Assembly (NCBI GenBank): GCA_965219855.1
Contig: CBDCOR010000014.1
Span: 457,192 to 521,191, forward strand
Reading direction: 5' to 3'
Source of the DNA: CAUZIZ01 sp965219855
GTDB lineage: Bacteria; Acidobacteriota; UBA6911; RPQK01; JAJDTT01
Length of the DNA stretch: 64,000 bases
Shown here one piece after another: positions 1 through 10,138 of the stretch (its first letter is position 1; the number at the start of each line of letters is the position of its first letter). A program made the translations under genes and the position numbers. The notes beneath the pieces were generated by a model. The model saw only the letters and a list, made by a program, of their open reading frames with translations, was not told the DNA's origin and did not search any database.

Positions 1-54
1 GCGCGCCCAATCCTCAATCCATTCGTAGCTGTGCGCACCGAAGCCGATTCTCAT
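1..54 (-). CDS. 5' end of an unidentified gene running off the window
   Basis: An ATG on the minus strand at 54 opens a frame that stays open to the window edge (18 codons, beginning MRIGFGAHSYEWIEDWAR). A very strong purine-rich ribosome binding site (GGGAGGGGAGGAG) lies just upstream at about 62-75, which supports the start. Too little is visible to name a family; the start resembles those of TIM-barrel sugar isomerase/epimerase-like proteins but that is a guess. The 122 bases between this start and the DUF1501 gene stop hold no other feature I can see. Confidence 0.45.
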   Translation of the reverse strand, partial: MRIGFGAHSYEWIEDWAR

Positions 55-176
55 AGGCCTACTCCTCCCCTCCCTGCCATCCGGTCCTCAAGGTTAAACT
101 CTCACCGTGGCAGCGTCACCCGAACCTACTAGATAGTCGACTTGGATCGGGAAAGAAACGCCGAAACGGTTGGGAA

Positions 177-1622
177 TCAGGCCAGAATTTCCTCTATAAC
201 CCTGGCCGGATACTGATCGGTGAGCCGCTCCTCCAAGCCGTGACGATGGTAAACCAGCTTGCGGTGGTCCAAGCCCATTTGATGCAAGAAAGTAGCGTGA
301 AAATCGTGCACGCTGACTCGGTCCTGAGCAGCTTTGTGTCCGATATCGTCGGTAGCACCGTGGATATGTCCTGCCTTGACGCCCCCACCGGCCATCCACA
401 TACTGAAGCCATCCGGTCCATGGTCCCGGCCTACATCGGCACCCGCCCGAACCTGGGAGATCGGCATGCGGCCAAATTCGCCTCCCCAGATCACGAGGGT
501 GTTCTCCAGTAACCCTCTCTGCTTCAGGTCCTGGACCAGAGCCGCCGAAGGTTGGTCCGTCTTGCTGCAGCAGTATTCCAGGTTTTTCTTCAGGTCGCTG
601 TGGTTGTCCCAGATCTGATACTCGATGAAGATCTGAACGAAGCGCACGCCTCGCTCGATCAGCCGACGCGCCATCAGACAACGCCGGCCATAGGAGGCGG
701 TCACCTTGTTGTTGAGGCCATACATCTCCTTGGTGGCCTCGCTTTCCTGAGACAGATCCAGGGCATCGCTAGCAGCTAGCTGCATCCGAGCGGCCAGTTC
801 GTAGGAGGAGATACGGGCATCCAGATCCGGCTGCCAGGGACGGTCCCTGCGGTGCGTTTGGTCCAGGCTGCGAAGCAGCGAACGCTCTGCCTCGACCAGA
901 GGACTGGGCAGTTCCTGCTTGGGGGTGAGGTTCAGCACTGCCGGATGCTTTTCGCGGAAACGAGTGCCCTGAAAGACCGGAGGCAGCCAACCGGACTGCC
1001 AGTTCTGGATTCCATTGACTGGAAGATTCTTGTCATCAAGGACCACGTACCCTGGAAGGTTTTGATTTTCGGTACCCAAAGCGTACGTCACCCAAGCACC
1101 CAGCGTAGGACGACCCGTGATGAGGCGGCCGGTATGAAAGAGATTGATGGAGGGCTCGTGGTTGAAATGCTCCCCGTACATGGAACGAATCAACGTAATG
1201 TCGTCCACGACTTTGGCGGTGTGGGGGAGGAGTTCGGAGAGCTCCATGCCGCACTTTCCGTGCCGGGAGAAACCATAGGGCGAAGGCATGAGGGTCCCCG
1301 CCTGATCCATGTTCTCGATCTGGTTCAGGAGGTCCCTGGGCGCGGCGGCTCCCGCCATGCGATCCAGCGTTGGCTTGGGGTCGAAGAGGTCGACCTGACT
1401 GGGGCCACCGTTCATGAACAGATGAATCACCGACTGAGCCTTGGGCTCGAAGTGCGGAGGACGCGGCTTCAGGTCGAACCGAGGAGCAGCCTCGTCAAAT
1501 TTTGTCGAGCCAAAGAGATCCTGCTGCAGGAGGTAGGCCAGCGCCGCTCCATGGAGACCATCCCCAATTCGGGAGAAGAAGTCGCGTCTTGTACCCAGAA
1601 CTCCTGGTCGACGGGCAGTCAT
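177..1622 (-). CDS. DUF1501 (sulfatase-like) exported protein
   Basis: 481-residue DUF1501 protein, normal length for the family. The N-terminus has a twin-arginine-like motif (RRDFF, residues 12-16) followed by a short apolar stretch, so Tat export is likely. The family hallmark block VIHLFMNGGPSQVDLFDPKP is at about residues 65-84, the NHEPS region at about 153, and the GGEFGR block near residue 380. DUF1501 proteins are alkaline-phosphatase/sulfatase-fold proteins of unknown substrate that are almost always encoded next to PSCyt1/DUF1549/DUF1553 cytochromes, as here: the start codon lies 12 bases after the stop of the upstream cytochrome gene, so the two form an operon. Function is inferred from family and context only. 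The reading frame is intact, unlike the second DUF1501 gene in the window at 36261-37716. Confidence 0.9.
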   Translation of the reverse strand: MTARRPGVLGTRRDFFSRIGDGLHGAALAYLLQQDLFGSTKFDEAAPRFDLKPRPPHFEPKAQSVIHLFMNGGPSQVDLFDPKPTLDRMAGAAAPRDLLNQIENMDQAGTLMPSPYGFSRHGKCGMELSELLPHTAKVVDDITLIRSMYGEHFNHEPSINLFHTGRLITGRPTLGAWVTYALGTENQNLPGYVVLDDKNLPVNGIQNWQSGWLPPVFQGTRFREKHPAVLNLTPKQELPSPLVEAERSLLRSLDQTHRRDRPWQPDLDARISSYELAARMQLAASDALDLSQESEATKEMYGLNNKVTASYGRRCLMARRLIERGVRFVQIFIEYQIWDNHSDLKKNLEYCCSKTDQPSAALVQDLKQRGLLENTLVIWGGEFGRMPISQVRAGADVGRDHGPDGFSMWMAGGGVKAGHIHGATDDIGHKAAQDRVSVHDFHATFLHQMGLDHRKLVYHRHGLEERLTDQYPARVIEEILA

Positions 1623-1634
1623 TTGGCACCTCGC

Positions 1635-4551
1635 TCAGTCAATATACAGGAACTCAGCCGAGTTGAGCAGGGCCAAAGCCACCGAACTCAGTGCCGACCA
1701 CTGTGCCGTTGGGCCTCGGGGTCCGGCCTCGTTTTTCTTCTCCAGATGGGCTTTCCATTCTCCACCCAAGGTACCCAGGGACGCCAGCACACGCTGTTTC
1801 TCGTCCGCCCTGGGATAACGGGTCAGTACCCGCAAGTAGAGGTCTTCAACCTGCTTCTCAGGATCTGCCGGAGCTTCGTCCATGAGGCGACCCGCCGATA
1901 GCTCGCGTGGTTCCGCATCAGCTCGCTGTTCATCAGCTGGAGTGCCTGGACGACGACAGTGGAGTGCCGACGCTCGTCACAATTGGGCATCATCACCGGA
2001 TAGTCGAAGGCCTCCAGCGCGGAGACCGGCATTCGGCGCCTCTTGAGTAGGTAGACAGCCCGTCTCCAGCCCTTCTCCGTCGATTCGGCGACCACCTCAC
2101 CCGAGGGCTTCTCTTCCACGGTGACCGGGATTCCGAAAGGAGTCGTGTCCAGGCGACCCGTGACCCGAAGCACGGAATCGTGAATGGCCTCGGCGTCTAG
2201 CCGTCGCAGGGGCATTCGCGACAAAAGCAGGTTTTCGGGATCGCCTTCTCGCGACTCCGGACTCACCCGAGAACTCTGCCGATAGGCTGTGGATGTCATG
2301 ATCACGCGGTGCATTGCCTTCTGGCTCCAACCCCGAGCCACGAATTCAGTAGCCAGCCAGTCCAGAAGCTGGGGATGAGATGGCTTCGAACCGGTTCGAC
2401 CAAAATTTCCGGGCGAAGCCACCAGCGCGCGGCCGAAGTGATGGGACCAGATCCGGTTGACCTTCACGCGTGAGGTCAGTGGATGATTGGGTTGCGTCAA
2501 CCAACGAGCCAATCCCAGACGATTCCCGCTGGTATCCCTTCCCGGGACCTTTACGGGACGATAGGGCTCGAGTTCACTTCGATTGAGGGCTGTCGGCACT
2601 CTCGGGTACACACGTTCACCGACCGATTGGGCCTGACCCCGCTTCAACAGATAAGCGGGAGAAGGCTCGCCTCCCATATCGTACAGGGCTCGGATGCCAG
2701 GCTTGAGCAGGAACTTCGTCTTATCCTTGAAATTGGTCTCAGAGCCGTATTTCACATTCTTGATGTGTTCGATCGACTTTTGCGGTTCGGCGGCGTACTG
2801 CTTGAACTCTGGGAATCGGTCCCCCAGGGCGGCGTAGGAAGGGTCCACCGCATCCTTGAACTTACGCGCCAGATATCGCTGGAGACCAGTCCGCTTTTCC
2901 TTTGGCGTCGCCGTCACTGCCTTGAGATCTTCCTGAACATCATCGGGCAGGGCAGCCAGGGCCTCTTTCAGAAACTTCTCCTTGAAAGGACGGGCCTTTT
3001 CTTCGAGCTCGGCCTCCAGTTTCTGGAGCTGCGTCTTGAGGGGAGCGTTGTGTGACTCAACCGCCTTCAGCTCCGACTCCAAGGCTGTAGGGAGCACCCG
3101 TTCTGTGGGAGGACGCCAGTCATAGGGGTCCAGAGCGGTCTGGAAGATAGCGCTGAGACTGTAGTACTCGCGCTGTGTCAAGGGATCGTATTTGTGGTCG
3201 TGACAACGGGCGCAGCCCACCGTGAGGCCCAAAACCGATGAACCCAGAACCTGCACTTCATCGGCGATGACGTCCATCTTATCCTGCAGCGACCGGTTGG
3301 GCTGGGCATAGGTCCCGTCGGTCGTGAGTCGCAGGAAACCTGTTGCCGCCAGCGTGTCTATCAAGTCCTGAGTGACCTTCTCTTCCTTCTTGTAGTCAAC
3401 CAGCTCGTCACCCGCCAGCTGCTCGGTGAGAAATCGATCGTAGGGAGTGTCTCGGTTGAGGGCTCGGATCACGTAGTCGCGATAGCGCCAAGCATGAGCA
3501 CGGACCTTGTCTTCATCGACAATCCCCTCGGAGTCGGTGTAACCGGCGAGGTCCAGCCAATACTGAGCCCAGCGCTCACCATAGTGGCGAGAATCCAGCA
3601 GCTGATCGATCAGATTTTCATAGGCGGACTCTCCCTGATCCTCAAGATAGGCCTGGGTTTCAGCGGGTGTGGGAGGCATACCTGTCAGGTCCAGGTAGGC
3701 CCGGCGCAGCAGGACGAGAGGCTCGGCTTCCGGCGAAAAGTTCAGCTCCTTGGACTCCAACTGCCGCAGTAGGAAGGCATCAATGGGATTTTGCGAACCA
3801 GTTCCTGGTGGCGCACGCTGGGAACGTCCGGGCGCTGAGGAGGACGGAAGGACCAGAAATCTCGGTCGTCCTGGCTGAGAGCGGGCTCCTCGACCTCAGC
3901 AGTGGAGGGTGAGTCGGCAGGAGCGCCGGCCTCGATCCACTGGCGCAGGGTTTCCACCTCCGCTGTAGTCGGCGGGCGAATCTCATCCAGTGGTGGCATC
4001 TCGCGTGCGAGAACCCGAGCGTAGAGCAGGCTCTTACCGGGCTCCCCAGGGATGAGGGCTGATCCCGAATCGCCGCCCTTGAGGCGGCCGACTTGAGTCC
4101 TCAGATCGAGTCCTCCCTCCTGCTTACTCTTTCCGTGGCAGTTGACGCAGTGCATCTGAAAGATGGGTAGCACATCCTTCTCAGTGACGCTCGCCAGCTT
4201 GGCCGGTTTTCCCTGGCGATCGATCCAGAGCCGAATCAAGGAGATCTCCTCGTCGGACAGACGGGCCTCTCCAGGAGGCATGGAACCGGAGGTCACCTTA
4301 CTTACGAGAAGGCTCTCGCTGGAGGCGCCGGGAACCAGGGCGGAGCCTGATTTGCCTCCGGCCAGAAGGGTCTCAGACGTGCGCAGATCCAGCTGAGCTT
4401 GGGGAGCGGATTCGCCGTGGCATTGCAGGCAGTTCTTTTCCAGGATAGGCCGGACATCCTTCTCGAAGTCCGGAGACGCCAGCTCGGTGGCGAAGAGAGT
4501 GGTCCGAAGTGCGGAGAAGAAAAAAAATTTCAAACAGAATCTAGACCACAT
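1635..4551 (-). pseudogene. PSCyt1/DUF1549/DUF1553 cytochrome with two frameshifts
   Basis: Reads as one gene of about 970 codons in three frames. Segment 1 (4551 to about 3790) has a signal peptide (MWSRFCLKFFFFSAL) and two c-type heme motifs, CLQCH near residue 41 and CVNCH near residue 135. Segment 2 (about 3790 to 1895) carries DUF1549 (ARYW-type block AQYWLDLAGYTDSEG) and DUF1553 (VNRIWSHHFGR, GSKPSHPQLLDWLA). Segment 3 (to 1635) is the family C-terminus ending ALLNSAEFLYID. The first break lies at a TTTT run (3789-3792; restoring one base gives VRKNPIDAFLLRQ, the expected sequence). The second lies near 1896-1900, where one missing base would restore NHASYLAGRLMDEAP. Both are single-base deletions, so either sequencing errors or true decay. 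A second, intact gene of this type is at 33663-36257. These proteins are periplasmic or outer-surface multidomain cytochromes of uncertain role. Confidence 0.85.
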
Positions 4552-4684
4552 AGCACTGCTTCTTCCAAGTGCCCCGAATTATACTTTCGGATGGTCGCCA
4601 GATCAAAGCGTCCGGGCACCAGACACAAGGCCCCGCCCCCGGCTGCACCAGATCGTACATGAAAGAAACTGCTCGAGTCATAAA

Positions 4685-4860
4685 AGCCTGAAGCGCGAGC
4701 GAGGGGTTGGAGATCTGCGAGATGCGTCGCCAAAAGGGCATTTGAGGGGAGACAAGAAAAGCGCTATGCACAATCCTGATTCTCTGCAAAGGGGGCCAGC
4801 AAGAGAGCGAAGCACAGCTAGATCTCGCAGGTCCCCAACCCCTCGCTTGCGCTTCAGGCT
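4685..4860. repeat. 176-bp element with 39-bp terminal inverted repeats
   Basis: Positions 4685-4723 and 4822-4860 are inverted copies of each other with about three mismatches (each starts AGCCTGAAGCGC and contains GCGAGGGGTTGG). The 98 bp between them carry no ORF. A single arm of the same sequence recurs at about 16782-16814. This is a MITE- or REP-like hairpin lying in the spacer between two divergent genes. No target duplication is evident. Confidence 0.7.
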
Positions 4861-4887
4861 TCCTCAATCTTTGCATTAATCGGTTTC

Positions 4888-5130
4888 AGGTTAGTGGGGC
4901 CCCCAGCGGTGCTGACCCCATTCGAGAATGAAACTCCGGGTCCCGGCGTAGCGGTGGCCTCCAGGCCGCCGTGTATCGGGCCAAAGGCTCGAAGGAAGAA
5001 GACTTCGGCCTAGAGCCCAAAGCTACGTCCGCCCAATCAAGTTTCAGCTTAGTGGACCCCCCAGCAGAGCTGCCCCATTCGAGAACAAAACTTCGGAATC
5101 CTGCAGTGGTGCGGGCAGTCGCGGAGAAGT
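4888..5130 (-). repeat. Intergenic palindromic repeat family R1, copy 1
   Basis: Contains the family core in minus orientation: GCTGAAACTTGATTGGGC, then GTAGCTTTGGGCTC, then GAAGTCTTCTTCCTTCGAG, then the palindromic GGCCTGGAGGCC, GCTACG and finally TTTCATTCTCGAATGGGG. The outer module (CCCCATTCGAGAA plus an AGCTGAAACTT-type arm) occurs on both sides. Related copies are near 15634, 21850, 28977 (split by the intron, continuing at 31109), 31285 and 37726. The rest of the 4552-5203 spacer contains the 176-bp hairpin and no credible gene. Confidence 0.75.
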
Positions 5131-5203
5131 GTTTCACCTTAGAGTGAGCCAATAAGGAAACAGCCCTAGCCATAGCGTCGAGAATCCCTTCAACGCTTTC
5201 GTT

Positions 5204-8140
5204 TCAGCGGTAGGTAACCCAGATTGGCGAGGACCAGGCGACCTGTCCGTCTGCCTGCTGGATTCGGGCGTAGTAGAAGTGGGTACCGGAACTCGGGTCC
5301 GTTTCCAGAAAGGAGAAATCGACCCGACGCTGCTTCGGAGTCTGGGAGTAGACGACCTGGTTGTCCCGAATCAGGACCACCTCGGCGATGGGATTGGTTC
5401 CTTCGGCGTGCAGCCGTAGTGTAGGGGCGGAAACGGCATCGAAGGCATCTCCCATGATGTAGGTGCGATCTCTCTCCTCTGCCCTGAAATCGAGAATGAT
5501 GTTGTCGGTGGCTGCGTAGGCGTGGCGCCGCCGCATGGCGTCCATCAAGCCCTCAGCGTCGAAGCGCTCTACCAGTAGACAGGCGTATGAATAGTGGGTC
5601 GACCAGTGGTCGGAGCTGGCCTGGACACCCAACCGATACCCCTTCTCCCAGGCCTTCCAGACAAACCCCTCTTCCAGATAGCCACCCCGATGAGTCGACG
5701 CATCCTCTCGAACTGCCGCCAGTGGGGCTCCTGGATATTCGTAAGAGGTCCGGTCGCCCTGGAAAATCTCTACTAGCGGCTCCACATCTCCAGCACGATC
5801 CCGCCAATCCGTTCCCATGGTAGGAGTTCCCGAGGTGTGGGGCATGGAGAGCCCCCGGTACTTCCTGAGATACTCGTAGAGGACCGCGCCGGTACCTACG
5901 ATCCCTGAACGCTCCTCGGGCCCAGCCTCCAGGACCGGTGCGCCCCTGCCGGCAAAAACCAGGTTTCGATGACCATTGGGATAGCCCAGGTTTCGTTCGT
6001 ATCCCAACAACGGGACAAAGGTGCCAGGAATATGGAAACGCTCCACCGACTTCTGCGTCTCCCACCAGACATATTCTCCAGGGTAGTGGTCCGTAATGGC
6101 TAGAAAGTCCAGTGAAGCGGCGTCCAGGGCATAGCGGTAGGTTTCATGCAGTGAGCTGTCCAATGCCCCGTCGCGGGAGTAATCGGTATGCCGGTGCATG
6201 TCTCCCCGGACAATTCGGTAGGTCTTCTCTTCTACGCCGAGGCGATAGGACCGAATTCGGGATAGATCACCGGGTTCGTCGGTATGGTAGGACTTGATCG
6301 GCTCGTCTATTCCCTGGTAGGCCTCCAACTGTGCGGCCGTCACCTGGCCAGAAAGATCCAACTTTCCCACCACCACATCCTCCTGCAGAGTTCCAGGTCC
6401 AGGAGTGGCTTGGTGAAGAGAGCGATGGTCGGTAAGCCAGGCCATCCAGAGGGTCCCTTCGGCAGAGCCATCCAGTGCCAACGGCATGTTCAGTCTCCCT
6501 GCACTGTGGGGCAGCACGAATGGAGTAGCCCAAGAGGAGCCCTGGTAGAAGGTTGCGTACACCTCCCAGGCGGGGCGGTAGTTGGACCCGTCGCCAGCAG
6601 TCGACTGCTGGTGGCGAAAAAAGAGCCACATGCGACCCTGAGTGTCCCAAACCAGACGAGGCAGATCGTTGTCGTTTCGGAATCGAATCTGCTCTGCGTC
6701 GGGGGGACGGTACAGCCGCAATCCGCTGCGTGACAACTTGGAAAAGTGCGATTCAAGACCCTCGGACAGATCTCCGACCGGACGACTCCAGCGGTCTCCC
6801 TCGTAGACCGCGACACGGATACTACGTTCGTCTTCAAAGGTCTGTCTCGTGCGGTCGACCCAGAAGCCTGAGTCCTTTCCCCAGTGGGGACCTGTCTCGT
6901 TCCAGGCAACCCAGACCCGGTCCTGGTCGTCACAAGCCAGGTCGGCGTAGGCCTCGAAGTTCCTGGAGCGAGCCACCGGCACGATCTCTCCCATGCTTCC
7001 CCTCCCCAACCGTCTCAGGAGAAGATCGTAGTCACCTCGCTCATAGCTGTCCCAGACAACGTAGACACGACCCTTGGAATCCACGGTGAGAGCCGGCTTC
7101 CAGTCGTTGGCGGACGAGCTGCTGACCTTCTTCTCTGCGCCCCAGACACCAGCTTTCAGGGATTTGACGAAGATGTCCGACTGACCTGCACGAAATCCTT
7201 GCCAGACCAGGTGGACCTCACCCTCTGGACCTGGAGCGGTTCTGGGATAGAGGTCGGGGAAAGAAGACTCGGTGAGACGCTTAACCGGCTCCAGGACACC
7301 CTCCCGCTGCGATCTACCGTAGAGATCCCAGTTCCCGTCGATCTGCTGTGACCAGATCCACCAGATACTCCCTTCCCCACCCCGAACCATCTGGAGACCG
7401 GAGAGATCCTGGCCCCTCTGGACCTCCAGCAGGGAGGACCAGCCTCGACCTTCCAAGCGACGGCTCAGGATCCGCTGTTCTCCGTCTCGGTACTCGATCC
7501 AGCCGATCCTACACTTCCCTTCCTCGACCAACAGGGCAGGAAAGTCGTCGTAGGTCTCCTCTCCCGTCAATATCTCCGACAGAGGAACCTGGCTAGCCAC
7601 CACCCGACCCTCCAGATAGGATCGTCTCAGGCCCGGCTCCAACTGCTGAGTATCGATCGTGAGGGACCCTTTGGGAGTCTTCAGAGCCAGCTCCTGTGGA
7701 CCCTCTGTCACCACCAGCAGACCCGGCCACATCAACTGAGAGTAGGCGCTGGTGCTCCTGAGGACGTCTTTTCGGACAAACATCTGGTTCTCAGTGGGTT
7801 CTTCCCAGTAAACAGCGGTACGAGGATCGTACTTACGGGTCCTGGCATTCCAGGAAAGGCCCGGTCCCAGCGAGTCCTCCTGGGAGAAATGCCAACTTGC
7901 CAAGCCGACCCTGCCCTGGGGTGTCTCCAACTGTCCGCTCCAATCGGAGCCCCTGGGATCCTCGGGTCCCAGCTCGATCAAGAAGCACCGGTGCGACGAA
8001 GTCAGATCCGACGGCAAAGCAGGTGTCTCTTCGAGCTCATTTCGACAGGCGGAGGCCATTAGTAGGAACAGAACGAGGAGAACGATCCCGCGCTTCACCT
8101 GCATCGAGTGACGAAACTTCAGTGACGAGAATAGGTTCAT
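5204..8140 (-). CDS. Large lipoprotein: beta-propeller plus C-terminal PHP domain
   Basis: 978 residues. The N-terminus is a lipoprotein signal (hydrophobic stretch VLLVLFLLMASAC, Cys about residue 32). Residues about 190-640 contain repeated WD/TolB-like strands (for example VHLVWQGFRAGQSDI, VYVVWDSYERGDYDL, VWVAWNETG), which I read as a propeller. Residues about 645-960 begin GDMHRHTDYSRDG and contain LDFLAITDHYPGEY, the metal-binding HxH and TDH motifs of PHP/DUF3604-type phosphoesterases; downstream QASSDHWS and the Asp/His near 'RRHAYAAT' fit the remaining metal ligands. Likely an outer-membrane or periplasmic metal-dependent hydrolase. Its substrate cannot be told. Neighbours (propeller glycan-associated proteins) suggest polysaccharide or organophosphate scavenging. 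The downstream gap to the minus-strand propeller gene is only 16 bases, so they are probably co-transcribed. Confidence 0.75.
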   Translation of the reverse strand: MNLFSSLKFRHSMQVKRGIVLLVLFLLMASACRNELEETPALPSDLTSSHRCFLIELGPEDPRGSDWSGQLETPQGRVGLASWHFSQEDSLGPGLSWNARTRKYDPRTAVYWEEPTENQMFVRKDVLRSTSAYSQLMWPGLLVVTEGPQELALKTPKGSLTIDTQQLEPGLRRSYLEGRVVASQVPLSEILTGEETYDDFPALLVEEGKCRIGWIEYRDGEQRILSRRLEGRGWSSLLEVQRGQDLSGLQMVRGGEGSIWWIWSQQIDGNWDLYGRSQREGVLEPVKRLTESSFPDLYPRTAPGPEGEVHLVWQGFRAGQSDIFVKSLKAGVWGAEKKVSSSSANDWKPALTVDSKGRVYVVWDSYERGDYDLLLRRLGRGSMGEIVPVARSRNFEAYADLACDDQDRVWVAWNETGPHWGKDSGFWVDRTRQTFEDERSIRVAVYEGDRWSRPVGDLSEGLESHFSKLSRSGLRLYRPPDAEQIRFRNDNDLPRLVWDTQGRMWLFFRHQQSTAGDGSNYRPAWEVYATFYQGSSWATPFVLPHSAGRLNMPLALDGSAEGTLWMAWLTDHRSLHQATPGPGTLQEDVVVGKLDLSGQVTAAQLEAYQGIDEPIKSYHTDEPGDLSRIRSYRLGVEEKTYRIVRGDMHRHTDYSRDGALDSSLHETYRYALDAASLDFLAITDHYPGEYVWWETQKSVERFHIPGTFVPLLGYERNLGYPNGHRNLVFAGRGAPVLEAGPEERSGIVGTGAVLYEYLRKYRGLSMPHTSGTPTMGTDWRDRAGDVEPLVEIFQGDRTSYEYPGAPLAAVREDASTHRGGYLEEGFVWKAWEKGYRLGVQASSDHWSTHYSYACLLVERFDAEGLMDAMRRRHAYAATDNIILDFRAEERDRTYIMGDAFDAVSAPTLRLHAEGTNPIAEVVLIRDNQVVYSQTPKQRRVDFSFLETDPSSGTHFYYARIQQADGQVAWSSPIWVTYR

Positions 8141-8156
8141 ACTGGCATCCCTCCCA

Positions 8157-9149
8157 TCATCGGTTTGCGAATCTCAGCGAGTACAGATCGGCGTCCTTCA
8201 TGGCGAAGCGAAGGCGCACCGGTTTCCCCACCAGGCGTTTCAGTGGCTTTGCCGCAGCTGCTTGTGCGTGGCTGCGCGCCCACCGGGCTGTGTACTCGAT
8301 TTCGTCTCCCCAGATCAGGGGTGACTCTTCCAGAGCGAAGCCGGGAAGTGGCTGTCCCTCCGTATCCTGAAGTTCGAGCCGGATGCTTCCGGCTGCCGAG
8401 GTGGAGAAGTTGAGAATCAGGTTGTCTCCCTCAAAAATCAGTGGCTTCGTAACAAGTTCTCCGCCCGAGTACCCCCCGTTCACCGAGACGAATCCATCCG
8501 TTCGGAGTACCATCCGCTGCACGTGGACACTGGGAAAGGTGTAGTGGCGTTGAAGGTAGAGCGAGATCTCGTCCGCTGCCGTAGCCACGACTCCAGAGGC
8601 AGGAGTATTGGCTCGATGAATCCAGTTCCGGGGGTGTCTACCCGGCCGGATGAAGGCCTCCATGAAGGTACGCTGCCAATGAAAGCCGTCCCGGCTGCTG
8701 AGAAGGACTGCGTCCGAAATACCGGACCTCGGGTTTACCCGGAACGGTTCGAAGGTGCGCCAGGGCACAAAACGGCGGGGGAAGGCCAGGTAGATGTGGG
8801 GAGCCCGGAAGTAGGGAGTCGCAGCATTGGTATAGAAATGCTCCAGTGGCGTCTTCCCCAGGTCGATGTATTCCGGTGTGCTCCAGTGGAGAAAATCAGG
8901 AGAGGTAGTGCGAACGACTTCTCGGATTCGCCCTCCGCGCAGACCACAGAGATAGGCGACATACTGCTGCTGCTCGGAATCCCAGAAGGCCAGATCGCCT
9001 CCCCAATCCACTTCCTGCGTAATGAGAGGGTCCTTGTGTATCAGCTTCCAGTGAATACCGTCGCTAGAGACCGCCCCCATCACATGCTTCAGGCCGGGGG
9101 TGTGATAGCTGGCCAGCGCCTTGTACCGTTGATCCGCAGAAGACGCCCG
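8157..9149 (-). pseudogene. N-terminally truncated five-bladed-propeller (GH32/43-like) protein
   Basis: A 308-codon frame could start at GTG 9083, but homology to the intact paralogue at 16907-18427 continues upstream in frame (DQRYKALASYHTPGLKHVMG at 9075-9134, matching EQKYKALAWA in the paralogue). It then stops abruptly at about 9135-9145, where the ankyrin gene on the opposite strand begins. So about 140 N-terminal codons, including the signal peptide, are missing. The retained part has propeller strands (DGIHWKLI, DFLHWSTPEYI) and the C-terminal beta-sandwich module shared by the family (DGFVSVNGGYSGGELVTKPL ... LRFAMKDADLYSLRFA). Without a signal peptide and first blades it is unlikely to be functional. 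Confidence 0.8.
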
Positions 9150-10138
9150 TCAAGCAACAGACAGCGTTGATGTGGGCGCTGTCAGAGAAGCACCTTGATG
9201 TCGTTCAGACACTGATCGCGCAGGGAGCAAATATATCAGCCCGCTCGGCGGGTGGCTTCACACCGCTGCTGTTTGCCGCGCGCCAGGGCGATCTCGACGG
9301 AGCCCGAATCTTGCTGGACGCCGGGGCGAATGTGAATGAGACTTCGTCGGAGGGAAACGCGCTGCTGGTGGCAACCCTCCGCGGCCACGTGCCACTAGCA
9401 ATTTTTCTCCTGGACCAGGGGGCGGACCCCAACGCCGCCGAAACGGGCTATACGGCTCTCCACTGGGCCGCCGGCTCCTGGGAGACCGAGATGACTGGAC
9501 CCAACGGGATTGTGGCACCGGTCAATCGCGAATGGAGAATGATGGTTGGCCTTCAAGAGGGCAAGCTGGAACTGCTGAGGGCGCTCCTGAAGCGAGGTGC
9601 AGATCCCAATACACGACTGGAGAAGCAGCCTCCTCGGGTCGGCTATAGCAAGGAGAATGAAAAGCCGATCGGCGCCACGCCGTTCTTGCTGGCGGCCATG
9701 GACGGAGATGCCAGCGTCATGCGTGTCCTTGTGGACGGCGGTGCTTCTCCCCTGATGGTGTCCGAGGACAAGACAACGCCACTGATGGTGGCCGCCGGAG
9801 TCCGCCGCGACCTATCTGAGAGCCGGGTGAGCGAGAGCAGTTCGTTGCAAGCCGTCAAACTGGCTCTGGAACTAGGAGCCGACGTGAATGCGAGCAATGA
9901 TGAGAGAGACACTGCGCTGCACGGCGCTGCCCGTATCAAATCCGACGCAATCGTTCAGTTACTCGTGCACCACGGCGCCAGAGTAAATGTCCAGAACAAG
10001 CAGGGGCAGACTCCGCTTTTCATCGCAGAGCGCTACTTCCATCCCGGCTCGCCCCCGCTGCTCGTTCAAACCAGTACCGCCACTCTGTTACGTCGGTTGG
10101 CCGGGCGCGAAGTGGTCTCGGAAAGGGTCCAGGAATAA
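9137..10138 (+). pseudogene. N-terminally truncated ankyrin-repeat protein
   Basis: The open frame could start at TTG 9167 (323 codons), but repeat-like sequence extends upstream in frame (KTPVKQQTALMWALSEKHLD, 9140-9199), and TALMWA is the usual first helix of an ankyrin repeat. At least six repeats follow: GFTPLLFAARQGDLDGARIL, GNALLVATLRGHVPLAIFLL, GYTALHWAAGSWE, GATPFLLAAMDGDASVMRVL, KTTPLMVAAGVRR, RDTALHGAARIKSDAIVQLL and GQTPLFIAERYF. No signal peptide, ribosome binding site or start is visible before 9137 because the beheaded propeller gene begins there. Ankyrin proteins of this style are usually exported, so the missing part probably held the leader. The next gene starts 34 bases after its stop. 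Confidence 0.75.

Noticed and set aside
852..1901. 349-codon plus-strand frame
   Set aside because: Antisense shadow of the DUF1501 gene.
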